From a virus, in the IMG/VR virus record IMGVR_UViG_3300021138_001874, positions 1 to 48,141 of that record: a stretch of 48,141 bases of DNA. One strand, 5' to 3'. The notes below the pieces were generated by a model. The model did not search any database, was not told where the DNA came from, and worked only from the letters and a program-made list of their open reading frames with translations. Below, one piece after another: positions 23,353 through 31,230 of the stretch. Within the stretch, counting starts at the first letter, position 1. The number at the start of each line of letters is the position of its first letter. The translations under genes and the position numbers were made by a program.

Positions 23353-25943
23353 TCAATCGTGTAAATAACTTGTGTAGGCGTTCCAAAATCCAGCTCTTCT
23401 GTTTTTTCAAAATCAAATTCATTCCAACCACCCAAAGACTTGACAAAATCAGCCATACATCTAAAATTACTTTCGTGGGGGATGCCGTCACTGTCAAGTC
23501 CCCAATCGAGCCTATCTGATAGGTGCTGGAGCGATTCCGGGTAAATCGGTAAGGGCGGGGCCGTAAGGTCTAAAAACCGTGCGGATGCAGACACTAAAGA
23601 CTTATCAAAATTTTCAGTGTCTTTGATTAAAGCCCCTAAAGACTTACTAAGCCTTTCAGGGGCTTTGTTTTTAGTGGACTTCCTGCCTTTTGGAGCTGGC
23701 ATTTTGTAATATTTACGATTTTGATCAAATTCCTTATTACTCCAATAATGAGCCGATCTAAAGCGATACTCCTTTTCTTTTTCAAACCAACTAAGAATAA
23801 CCACATAATTAACGCCATTAATATTTTTTTCTACAAATATCTCCCTATCACCGTTTTCTAAGATAGCATCTGGATCAGCAATACAGTCCACCATATACTG
23901 CATCATAGAAGCTCTTTTAGCCTCAAACTCCCTTTTATTAGTTTCATTATTTTTTTTAGTATAAGCATGATCCTGATTTTGCTTAAAATTTAGCTTTGCA
24001 TCAAATAACCCAGCCTTTCTTTTAATGGTGATAGCCCAGTTTCCTTCAATATTATCTTTAAAGTATTTTTCAGCCTCTTCAAGTGAGCTAATTTTTGATG
24101 AATCTGGTAAATGAGCCGAATAATCCTCATCACTATCAGTTGAAGACTTGGCCTGACTTCCGCCTTGATGCCCTGGTCTGCCTTTATGACCTTCAAATGA
24201 TTTACTCAATCCCTCATCACCATTTGCTAATTCAGCACCTTGAGCAGGCTGCGCAGGCTTAGCTGGTTCAGCCGCTTGCTCTTCTTGAGCAGGCTCTACT
24301 GTATCGCTATCGGGCTTTTTCTCAACTGTATCGCTTTTTTGTTCACCTTGATTATCATTGCTAGAGCTTTGACTAGGCTGTCCAAAGTCTGGCTGTTCAG
24401 GCTGCTGCTGGGTTAATTGCATCCATGGCCCTACTAATTGCGGATTTAAAGGCGCATCACCCATAGGACCTTTTATAGCCTCATAGCCCTCCTCTGCCCT
24501 AGCCTCATTAACTGTCAATAACAGCTTACGCAGCTCAAACTTTTCATCAGCGTTTTGAGGGTCAAGCCCTGTCCATCGAAAAACATACTTATCTGAAAAA
24601 TCAGAAACAATGTAATCAGTGATTAGGTTTTCAAAATAAGCTAATACAGGCCGCAAGCCACTGTCCTTAGACGCCGCTAGCTTTTCAGCAGTATCAGAGC
24701 CAGCTAGCGCAGAGGAGCTACCGGCAGTAAACGAATCAAAGTTAATCTCAGATGGCGACATACCATAAATGGCGCAAGCAATAGAGGTTAAAAAGGTCAT
24801 CCATTTGCCGAAGTACATCTCGTCATAATCTACTCCAAATTTCTCAAAGCTCGCCCTAGACTCTTGATCTTTTGAAACCATGACCGGCAATGACCATTGA
24901 TTATTGATACCCTTAACCATCGAGTTCCAGTAGCGCTTAAAGGCATCTATATCTTGATTAGTATAGTTGCCAGATAAGTGCAACATACCCTTAGGAATAG
25001 CGTTCTGATCAAAGCCTTTAATGTTATAGGTTAAAGCATTTAGATAGCCTGTCACCACTCGCACCAGCAATTCTGTTTCTGGCAGACCATAGCCGCATAC
25101 AGAGACATCAGATCTTGGATTGCGCGGCTCATAAATCAAATCATCAAAGCTATAAGCTGCACTGACTCTTCCTTGCACAACTTGAAGCGCAAATATTTCA
25201 TCATCGCCACGATAACCATCTTCCGTACATAAACGTATTGAGCCACCGTCAACAGCGTAAAAGCCATCCATTCCTTGGGCTTTATCACGCTTCCACTCGG
25301 TCTCTATGCCGACAGAATCCATTATTAAAGTGTCGCGAGTTACCTTGCCCAAGAACTGAGCAAATGAATCACGCCTTAAAGCTTTGCGCCTGCGTGGTGA
25401 AAATTCCCACCCGCAATTAGCTATGAATCTGTTTAACTGATGAATAGAGCCTTGCTCAGCATCATTAAGTTGATGTGACTTATCAATATGCTTAATTTCA
25501 AAGCCCGGCGCATCCCTATTATCTTCTGTCACTCTAGCAAAGCGCTGTACCTGCCTTACCCTAGTCATGACAATAGCATTTAGTATAGGCGTTTGCTCTA
25601 CCATCATGCGTAAAGAATCAAAGCCTAATGCACTAGGACGTTCCCAAAAGTCGCCATTGACTGACAGCTGCCAGTCATCCAACTGGATTGACTGCATACC
25701 TTTTTCTCTGCGCTTAGCATGTTTGCTTGGAAATGGAACAATATTAGGATTCATCGCCTTACGAATAGCTTCATCCTGATAGCCTTCGTGAATATGAGCA
25801 ATCACCTCCCTAACAGCCTCTGCTGGAATAAGATCGCTTAAAGCATTTGTTTTATGGGACTTTTGCAATTCAGCAAGCGCATCATTGCGTTCGTCTTGTG
25901 GGGCATTTTCGTTAAATGCGACTGATTGCGCGTTGTCTGACAT
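23349..25943 (-). CDS. Portal protein fused to a C-terminal BECR-like nuclease domain
   Basis: 864 aa, far longer than usual portals (~450-550 aa). Residues ~90-510 are portal: LGFDSLRMMVEQTPILNAIV, GYGLPETELLVRVV, KGMLHLSGNYTNQDIDAFKR and FTAGSSSALAGSDTAEKLAAS. After a Pro/Gln/Glu-rich linker comes GHKGRPGHQGGS, a spacer common before phage-borne effector domains. Residues ~640-745 (MMQYMVDCIADPDAILENGD, NYVVILSWFEKEKEYRFRSA) fit the phage BECR-type (PBECR) nucleases appended to portal and MuF proteins. It would be carried in the virion at the portal vertex. Catalytic residues not assigned. Confidence 0.8.
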   Translation of the reverse strand: MSDNAQSVAFNENAPQDERNDALAELQKSHKTNALSDLIPAEAVREVIAHIHEGYQDEAIRKAMNPNIVPFPSKHAKRREKGMQSIQLDDWQLSVNGDFWERPSALGFDSLRMMVEQTPILNAIVMTRVRQVQRFARVTEDNRDAPGFEIKHIDKSHQLNDAEQGSIHQLNRFIANCGWEFSPRRRKALRRDSFAQFLGKVTRDTLIMDSVGIETEWKRDKAQGMDGFYAVDGGSIRLCTEDGYRGDDEIFALQVVQGRVSAAYSFDDLIYEPRNPRSDVSVCGYGLPETELLVRVVTGYLNALTYNIKGFDQNAIPKGMLHLSGNYTNQDIDAFKRYWNSMVKGINNQWSLPVMVSKDQESRASFEKFGVDYDEMYFGKWMTFLTSIACAIYGMSPSEINFDSFTAGSSSALAGSDTAEKLAASKDSGLRPVLAYFENLITDYIVSDFSDKYVFRWTGLDPQNADEKFELRKLLLTVNEARAEEGYEAIKGPMGDAPLNPQLVGPWMQLTQQQPEQPDFGQPSQSSSNDNQGEQKSDTVEKKPDSDTVEPAQEEQAAEPAKPAQPAQGAELANGDEGLSKSFEGHKGRPGHQGGSQAKSSTDSDEDYSAHLPDSSKISSLEEAEKYFKDNIEGNWAITIKRKAGLFDAKLNFKQNQDHAYTKKNNETNKREFEAKRASMMQYMVDCIADPDAILENGDREIFVEKNINGVNYVVILSWFEKEKEYRFRSAHYWSNKEFDQNRKYYKMPAPKGRKSTKNKAPERLSKSLGALIKDTENFDKSLVSASARFLDLTAPPLPIYPESLQHLSDRLDWGLDSDGIPHESNFRCMADFVKSLGGWNEFDFEKTEELDFGTPTQVIYTIE

Positions 25944-25975
25944 AGTTGATTACCAGAAAATTATTTATTCTGGTA

Positions 25976-25992
25976 ATCGTAGTGTCACGACC
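25976..25992 (-). promoter_or_regulatory. Late-promoter motif B
   Basis: Minus strand GGTCGTGAC followed by ACTACGAT (-10-like TACGAT), 33 bases ahead of the portal start. It restarts late transcription after the antisense DUF1640 gene between terminase and portal. Confidence 0.7.
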
Positions 25993-26042
25993 TATAATAA
26001 TACCTAACAAGATCATGCTGTCATTAAAACTTCGAGGAAAAT

Positions 26043-26300
26043 ATGACCACTATTACTTTTGATACCCAAGAAGCCGTCATTAAATTAAAATCAGTTGGCG
26101 TTACACAAGAACAGGCTGATGCCTTTGTACGCGTTATTGTTGAATCACAGCATGAATTATCAACTAAACGAGATATAGACGATTTACGTAAAGATATAGA
26201 CACGCGCTTAATTCAAATGGAACAACGACTAATTATTAAACAAGGCGCATTAATGGCTTTTGCTATCGGAATTGTTGCAGCCCTGGTTAAGCTACTTTGA
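26043..26300 (+). CDS. DUF1640-like coiled-coil membrane protein
   Basis: 85 aa: TITFDTQEAVIKLKSVGVTQ, coiled coil TKRDIDDLRKDIDTRLIQME, then transmembrane helix GALMAFAIGIVAALVKLL. GAGGAAAAT precedes the ATG. The second half is almost the same as in the copy at 31231, while the first half differs. It lies antisense between the large terminase and portal genes. Confidence 0.8.
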   Translation: MTTITFDTQEAVIKLKSVGVTQEQADAFVRVIVESQHELSTKRDIDDLRKDIDTRLIQMEQRLIIKQGALMAFAIGIVAALVKLL

Positions 26301-26307
26301 GCTTTTC

Positions 26308-27921
26308 CTATCTTTGTATAAATGATTGACACCCAACATCACGAACAGCTACCAAAAACCCACGATCTAAACACTTTCCCTCGCTATACGCAGAGCAGTT
26401 TCCGCAAAAGTTTCCATCAGGCACTTGAATTGCATCAATAACACCACTAGGCAGCCCAGGCATTTCTTTTGATATGCGTGCCTGCACTGGATTAACCGGC
26501 TTGCTTACGTCAGGAATGAAAATCATAGCGGGCTCATTGCCAATAAGCATTGAAAACGCCCTAGAAAGCGCATCAACTTGGTCATCAAACGTACCATTAG
26601 GAAACATACGCATCTCACTGATAAGCGCATCATTCCAATCAGCCTTAAGCATGACCACATTACCGACATTGATCTGAGCAGCAAACGGCTCAGCCCTTAC
26701 CACCTTATTACCAGACTCAGGTGTAGCCTTAACTGAAAATCCAGACAGACTACGCACCAAATATTTAACCTGAGTTAATCCCGCTTGCCCAGGATCTTGC
26801 GGAATAGATATGCGGCAGTTATCACCATCACGAGCCGCTGTATTAACCAATGCAGCATCTCGCTCATCAGGCGACACTCTTATGCGCACCATATCAGCGA
26901 TAATGCACCGACCATCAGCTAAGCGTCCAATCTTAGCGCCAGCAGTAAAATCACCCGTTGTAGAAGCTGCAAAATCCCAACCTCTCACCCATTCGGTCAC
27001 ACCATGCGGAATAGCCTGCACAACGCTAATATTGTCCGGCTTGATAATACCACCCGCCAAAGGCGAAGGTATCTGCATATACTGGCCAGCAAATGTATAG
27101 GGATCTGCTTGCTCCATTGCCCTTAGTTTTTCTATAGTGTGCATCTCAGGCCACAAAGCAGTTCCATCAGGCTTAATAGCCGATAAACAAACATGATGCC
27201 ATTCTTCACCACTACCACCTTCTAGTAAAAAACCTGTCATATCATTTTCATGCAAACGCTGCATTATCACTATAATTGGTGTTGTTGGTGAGTTAACACG
27301 CGAAGCAATAGTGTTATTAAAGCGGGTATTAATGCGGCTTCTCATTGTATCTGAGAATGCATCATCGGGCTTCAATGGGTCATCAAGTATGAGACAACCC
27401 TCAAAACCATCACACGGACTATTTGTACCCGCCCTCTCACGAGTTTTAGCGCCAGCTCCGAATCCAGTAATTGGCCCACCAGTAGACGTTGCATACAAGC
27501 CGCCACCTGCCATCGTGTACCATTTCTTTTTACTATCCGAATCAGTTCTAATAGCCACCCCAAATATACGCTGGTACTCTTCAGACTTGATTAGCTCTCT
27601 TATCTCACTTGAATTATCTAGCGCTAGATCATCAGAAAACGATAAATGAATAAATTTAGCGCCCGGATTATTAGCCAATACCCATGCCACAAACATTTTA
27701 ACGGCTACGGCTGTTTTCCCATATCTAGGGGGGATATTGATAATAAGTCGAGTAATATTACCTTTTACCACCTCAACCAACGCATCAATGATCTCATAAA
27801 AATGAGGCGTCATAATGAATTTACGCCCAAATTGATGCTTAAAGAAATACCTTATAAAAAAATAAAATTCGTTAATCAATCTGGCTTTAAGATCAATTTC
27901 TTTTCTATCAATATTCATCAT
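26308..27921 (-). CDS. terL: Terminase large subunit
   Basis: 537 aa. Packaging ATPase with Walker A PPRYGKT at 64-70, Walker B LILDD at 177-181, an adenine-binding N-terminus, then an RNase H-like nuclease (RGWDFAASTTGDFTAG, GTFDDQVDALSRAFSM). Architecture is that of the TIGR01630-type terminases. The last ~50 residues carry four cysteines (CGNC-x7-C, then C near the end), an extra small metal-binding tail. Start overlaps the small-subunit gene by 14 bases. ATGATG: either Met is possible. Confidence 0.9.
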   Translation of the reverse strand: MMNIDRKEIDLKARLINEFYFFIRYFFKHQFGRKFIMTPHFYEIIDALVEVVKGNITRLIINIPPRYGKTAVAVKMFVAWVLANNPGAKFIHLSFSDDLALDNSSEIRELIKSEEYQRIFGVAIRTDSDSKKKWYTMAGGGLYATSTGGPITGFGAGAKTRERAGTNSPCDGFEGCLILDDPLKPDDAFSDTMRSRINTRFNNTIASRVNSPTTPIIVIMQRLHENDMTGFLLEGGSGEEWHHVCLSAIKPDGTALWPEMHTIEKLRAMEQADPYTFAGQYMQIPSPLAGGIIKPDNISVVQAIPHGVTEWVRGWDFAASTTGDFTAGAKIGRLADGRCIIADMVRIRVSPDERDAALVNTAARDGDNCRISIPQDPGQAGLTQVKYLVRSLSGFSVKATPESGNKVVRAEPFAAQINVGNVVMLKADWNDALISEMRMFPNGTFDDQVDALSRAFSMLIGNEPAMIFIPDVSKPVNPVQARISKEMPGLPSGVIDAIQVPDGNFCGNCSAYSEGKCLDRGFLVAVRDVGCQSFIQR

Positions 27922-28471
27922 CTAGTTCGCCGTAGTAAGCCAGCTTAAGTTCATGCGCAGGGATATTGACCAATGACACTGAATGACTTTGTGCAATAGC
28001 CGTATTGCTGTTGTTAATCACTGTAGTAGGCTCTTTACCAACCAAACCATCACGAGACTTTTGAATCGCAGATCCAGCAGCATTAATGTCCTGAAAAGAA
28101 ACATTATCAATGCCAATCTGTTTAAGCTTTTTAATAGTCATATCTATAACCAGCCTTTGCGCCTTATCGCACAATTCAAGATCACGGAGCTTTTTGTCAA
28201 CAATGCTGTTGAAAATATCAAGCTCTGTTGAATTAAAGGTTGATTTTTCTTTTTCTATCTCTTTATCTAGTTGTTTAGATTGAATAACTTTTTCAACAAG
28301 TGTTGAATTTTTTCCTTTTAGCCAGCCCTCTTTTTTAGCTTTCTTGCTTATGCCGCTTCTATCGGTAATGCCTATCTTCTTTACCTCAGGCGTTTCAATA
28401 ATTTCTGCTAGGGATAGTCCTTGCTGATAATAAGCCCTAACAACCTCCCAATCCTTTTCACTATATGCCAT
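27908..28471 (-). CDS. terS: Terminase small subunit
   Basis: 187 aa. N-terminal helix-turn-helix (WEVVRAYYQQGLSLAEI, TDRSGISKKAKKEGWLKGK) for DNA recognition, then long helices for oligomerisation (KSTFNSTELDIFNSIVDKKL) and a C-terminal SHSVSLVNIPAHELKLAYYG segment that may bind the large subunit. First gene of the late block, preceded by motif A and overlapping the large-subunit gene. Confidence 0.8.
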   Translation of the reverse strand: MAYSEKDWEVVRAYYQQGLSLAEIIETPEVKKIGITDRSGISKKAKKEGWLKGKNSTLVEKVIQSKQLDKEIEKEKSTFNSTELDIFNSIVDKKLRDLELCDKAQRLVIDMTIKKLKQIGIDNVSFQDINAAGSAIQKSRDGLVGKEPTTVINNSNTAIAQSHSVSLVNIPAHELKLAYYGELDDEY

Positions 28472-28501
28472 TTCTAAACTCTATAAGCTTCTAATGCACA
28501 A

Positions 28502-28518
28502 AGCGTGCTGTCACTACC
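28502..28518 (-). promoter_or_regulatory. Late-promoter motif A (one mismatch)
   Basis: Minus strand GGTAGTGAC followed by AGCACGCT, differing from the family at one base of the nonamer and keeping A and T at the two fixed positions. Located between the early-operon terminator and the terminase genes. Confidence 0.55.
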
Positions 28519-28532
28519 AAATCAATGCAAAT

Positions 28533-28557
28533 AAAAAAGCCCCTTAACGAGGCTTTT
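28533..28557 (-). terminator. Terminator at early/late boundary
   Basis: AAAAGCC and GGCTTTT form a stem with a 9-base loop. The U-tract works in either direction. It separates the zinc-protein genes from the late promoter A and terminase genes. Confidence 0.75.
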
Positions 28558-28576
28558 CTATATCCACTCCTACGCC

Positions 28577-28882
28577 CTACTTATAGTCGTCATCAATACT
28601 TGCATGTCTAAAAAGAGATGGTGTAAATGGCTGCAACACACGTTCTCTAATCAAAACCTCTTGCGGCATTGATATTGATTTTTTTGGGTTAACAAAGCAC
28701 TCAAAGACATGACCATACTTTTGTACAGACGCCCCGCACCAGCATAATTCGGTATGCTCACCTATCACCTCAGCACCGCAATTTGTACAGCGGTACCGAA
28801 ACTCTCCTTCATCTGTCATTTGCTCAATAATACGACCTGCACAATGCTTGCAGACATGATCAATTAATTCCCATCCCATCAA
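28577..28882 (-). CDS. Small zinc-ribbon protein, candidate late regulator
   Basis: 101 aa with two Cys-x2-Cys knuckles (CKHC at ~11-14, CTNC at ~32-35) plus CWC further on, the pattern of a zinc ribbon in transcription factors such as Ogr/Delta-type late activators, although the spacing (x17) differs from Ogr. The basic C-terminal half (KKSISMPQEVLIRERVLQPF) has no known fold. It is the last gene before the late block, overlaps the upstream zinc protein by four bases, and is a candidate for the activator of the GGTCGTGAC promoters. Function is inferred from position and metal motif only. Confidence 0.6.
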   Translation of the reverse strand: MMGWELIDHVCKHCAGRIIEQMTDEGEFRYRCTNCGAEVIGEHTELCWCGASVQKYGHVFECFVNPKKSISMPQEVLIRERVLQPFTPSLFRHASIDDDYK

Positions 28883-29409
28883 TAACTAGCCTCAGCGATA
28901 GGAGTTGGGTTAACCATACCAAACCAAACAGCCTTAGGTGCAGTCCGTAAAATAGATAAATAGACTTCCATTAGCGACGTTACCTTATCAAGCTTTCTAA
29001 CTTGAGTGGTTTCACCTGCATCAATAGCGCATGAGACATAAGCAGAGCCCACTTCCTTGCAAAAAATAGGCGGCGAACCTTTTGCATTTTTGCCTATCAA
29101 AACTTCGCGCTCACGGTTGTAACAACTTACGCAGATTGAGCCACGAATTAATCGATTTGCACCTTTTTGGCATCTTGAGCACAATAGCTTACCCAGAAAG
29201 CAGGATGTTGAATTACTGCAAGCACCGGCATGTTTAGCGCCGACTTGGCATGACTTGCATGTAAATCTAAGTCCTTCTTTTAAACCCACAGGAGACATAG
29301 CCTCCGTATACATTCGTGCACAAAAATCAGTTGAATAAGTGCCTAATCCTTTTGGACAAGTAAAGTAATCGCCCAAAGCCCCGTCATATTTAAAATAGCT
29401 AATATCCAT
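28879..29409 (-). CDS. Multi-cysteine zinc-binding protein
   Basis: 176 aa with many Cys in pairs (FTCKSC, LCSRC, ICVSCYN), suggesting two or three zinc fingers between residues ~45 and ~100. Residues 100-176 are an alpha/beta segment with a conserved DKVTSLMEVYLSILRTAPKA. No family recognised. Transcribed with the 101-aa zinc-ribbon protein through a four-base overlap; both may act in late gene control. Confidence 0.6.
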   Translation of the reverse strand: MDISYFKYDGALGDYFTCPKGLGTYSTDFCARMYTEAMSPVGLKEGLRFTCKSCQVGAKHAGACSNSTSCFLGKLLCSRCQKGANRLIRGSICVSCYNREREVLIGKNAKGSPPIFCKEVGSAYVSCAIDAGETTQVRKLDKVTSLMEVYLSILRTAPKAVWFGMVNPTPIAEASY

Positions 29410-29517
29410 TACTAGTCTCCATAAAAAAGCGGCATGTTTACAACTCTCTCAATTTCGTCAGAAGACTATTAGTCGTCCTGCCTTAAACCCCTCACAACTA
29501 CGTTAAATACCAACTCT

Positions 29518-29766
29518 TTACATGACCGCTATTAGCATTGCATTAGTGACAAAAGAGACAATAAGCCCTGCGGTAACTACTTTTAACTTAAACAATAACG
29601 CGCTATTTTCTTGGTACATTTCTTTTGCTAATTCGGAATATGCAAAATAATAATCTTCCCTTTCATGATTTATAAGATCATAACAATCCTCAACCCTTGC
29701 CCACTCCCCTGTATCGCATTGCTCCATAGCGCCAAACTTATAAAATCCTTGGTTGTATCGTTTCAT
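29518..29766 (-). CDS. Small membrane protein (MKRYN type)
   Basis: 82 aa. Starts MKRYNQGFYKFGAMEQCDTG, a short motif seen in many phage early proteins and shared with the next gene, then a helical region and a C-terminal transmembrane helix (VVTAGLIVSFVTNAMLIAVM). Directly follows the related 88-aa gene with no gap, so the two probably arose by duplication. Membrane function unknown. Confidence 0.65.
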   Translation of the reverse strand: MKRYNQGFYKFGAMEQCDTGEWARVEDCYDLINHEREDYYFAYSELAKEMYQENSALLFKLKVVTAGLIVSFVTNAMLIAVM

Positions 29767-30033
29767 TTAGATTAATCCTGTGTATTTTGAAAATTGAAAG
29801 GCTAATAAAGACACAATGACTATAAGTAGTTTAGTCACTAGTTTATTTGAGCTTGAAAGCTTTGATTTTATGTCGGATATAAGATATTTCTGATCAAACA
29901 CATCCTCTAAAGCATTATCAAGTGCATGCTCAACACTATCTAAGGCTTTGCTGTGATCTTCATAAGTAACCCAATAACCATCAGGATCTGTGTAATATTC
30001 CATCATTCCATTCTTACAGTTGTAGCGATTCAT
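29767..30033 (-). CDS. Small membrane protein (MNRYN type)
   Basis: 88 aa. MNRYNCKNGMMEYYTDPDGY shares the start and glycine-tryptophan context of its 82-aa neighbour. Residues 30-60 are helical, and the C-terminus is a transmembrane helix (KLLIVIVSLLAFQFSKYTGL). Start overlaps the preceding stop (TAATG). Part of an operon of tiny membrane proteins. Confidence 0.65.
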   Translation of the reverse strand: MNRYNCKNGMMEYYTDPDGYWVTYEDHSKALDSVEHALDNALEDVFDQKYLISDIKSKLSSSNKLVTKLLIVIVSLLAFQFSKYTGLI

Positions 30034-30182
30034 TAATTATCTTCTTCTCTTGATTTTGAGGACTTACAAAAACGACTATCTTTTTTGCAGATGTCATAGA
30101 TCAATACCGGCAGCATTAAAACTAAGACAATGAATTCAATGAAATTTATAATCTTTACCACGATCACACCTATATCAATCAT
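30033..30182 (-). CDS. 49-aa membrane protein
   Basis: Short gene with ATG overlapping the stop of the 29-aa gene and its own TAA overlapping the next ATG. The protein has one transmembrane helix (INFIEFIVLVLMLPVLIY) followed by a basic, Cys-containing tail (DICKKDSRFCKSSKSREED). Real gene status rests on tight overlap on both sides and an undisturbed frame. Function unknown. Confidence 0.55.
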   Translation of the reverse strand: MIDIGVIVVKIINFIEFIVLVLMLPVLIYDICKKDSRFCKSSKSREEDN

Positions 30183-30268
30183 TCTCTGTTATTCTTCGCG
30201 GCCATATACATTAGATAACCTGTAAAAAATACCGTAGTTACAACTATTATTAATACCTCTGTATTCAT
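30179..30268 (-). CDS. 29-aa membrane peptide
   Basis: MNTEVLIIVVTTVFFTGYLM with a C-terminal MAAKNNRE. Almost the whole peptide is one transmembrane helix. A GGAG ribosome site is nine bases upstream. It begins six bases after the RuvC-like stop and overlaps the 49-aa gene. Looks like a minimal phage membrane peptide; role unknown. Confidence 0.5.
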   Translation of the reverse strand: MNTEVLIIVVTTVFFTGYLMYMAAKNNRE

Positions 30269-30274
30269 TTTTGT

Positions 30275-30694
30275 TTACTCCTCAGGGGATAAGTATCTAT
30301 ATTTATGCGCCATAACGCCTGCATCGCGCATGTGTTGGTTAGTTTGCTTCTCCCAGCCTGTTAATGCCTTAAATGCAGCGCTATTAACTTTTCCGGCTGG
30401 TTTTTCTATAATTACTTGCCTATCTTTATTCGCAAGGTAGGCAATTAATAATTCTGCTTCTCTAATACATGAACCGACATTAACACCGGTACGTTGTATT
30501 GCGCCCTTTGTTACCGCTTTGTTATGCCAAACATGCTTATTGGAGGGTAATTCAACCACGATAGCGGCATACTTAAAGTTATCGATAACCTGAATTGCCC
30601 CCCAAAAATCCGTTTCAAACACCTCGGTTAGCTTGCCATTGTCTGAAAGAGCAATTCCAGTGTGGCGACCTGGATCAATGCCTATGACTTTCAT
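30275..30694 (-). CDS. RuvC-like Holliday-junction resolvase
   Basis: 139 aa RNase H-fold enzyme. IGIDPG at 4-9 supplies the first catalytic Asp, VVELP near 46-50 the second acidic residue, and EKPAGKVNSAAFK plus MRDAGVMAH near the C-terminus the remaining part of the site. It is shorter than cellular RuvC, as for phage RuvC-like resolvases (RusA-independent), and fits next to SSB in a replication/recombination operon. Could resolve branched replicative or packaging intermediates. Confidence 0.8.
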   Translation of the reverse strand: MKVIGIDPGRHTGIALSDNGKLTEVFETDFWGAIQVIDNFKYAAIVVELPSNKHVWHNKAVTKGAIQRTGVNVGSCIREAELLIAYLANKDRQVIIEKPAGKVNSAAFKALTGWEKQTNQHMRDAGVMAHKYRYLSPEE

Positions 30695-30697
30695 ACA

Positions 30698-31153
30698 TCA
30701 AAAAGGTATATCGTCATTAAAGTCTTCATAAGCAGGTGGCACTGGCGGCATCGTTGGATTATTAGGCTGTGCCTTACCATAAGCGCTTGCTTGCTGACTG
30801 GCTCTAGCATCATTGCCACTATTACCTTGCTGTCCACAAAACTGAAACTCTGATACCACTATCTCAGTCACCCAATGCTTAACGCCGTCTTTTTCATAGC
30901 TACGAGTACACTGCTCACCCTCAACATATATCAGACTGCCTTTTTTAAAGTGCTCGGCAATCACCTCTGCCCGCCTACCAAAGCTAACCAACCTAATCCA
31001 CTCGGTTTTATCCTTAATCTCGCCAGTGGCTTTATCTGTCCACCGCTTAGAACAGGCTATCGAAAAATTAACGACAGCCGTGCCAGTGGGTAAATAACGC
31101 AGATCAGGATCAGCACCCAAATTGCCCATGAAAACGCACTTATTAATAGACAT
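30698..31153 (-). CDS. ssb: Single-stranded DNA-binding protein
   Basis: 151 aa. OB-fold N-terminus MSINKCVFMGNLGADPDLRY, then WIRLVSFGRRAEV and LIYVEGEQCTRSY as in E. coli SSB. Disordered Gly/Asn/Pro/Gln linker and an acidic tip ending DDIPF that recruits partner enzymes. Ribosome site AAAGGAAAG. First gene of this part of the early operon, next to the resolvase. Confidence 0.93.
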   Translation of the reverse strand: MSINKCVFMGNLGADPDLRYLPTGTAVVNFSIACSKRWTDKATGEIKDKTEWIRLVSFGRRAEVIAEHFKKGSLIYVEGEQCTRSYEKDGVKHWVTEIVVSEFQFCGQQGNSGNDARASQQASAYGKAQPNNPTMPPVPPAYEDFNDDIPF

Positions 31154-31177
31154 ACTTTCCTTTTTAGATTGATTAAA

Positions 31178-31207
31178 TTGTTTTTAAGCGTGGTAAACTG
31201 GTATAAA
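31178..31207 (+). promoter_or_regulatory. Putative promoter of the DUF1640 array
   Basis: TTGTTT (31178-31183), 18-bp spacer, TATAAA (31202-31207), 23 bp before the first DUF1640 ATG. The -35 is weak but spacing and -10 are good. Confidence 0.5.
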
Positions 31208-31230
31208 AATTAAAATAACTAGGATTACTT

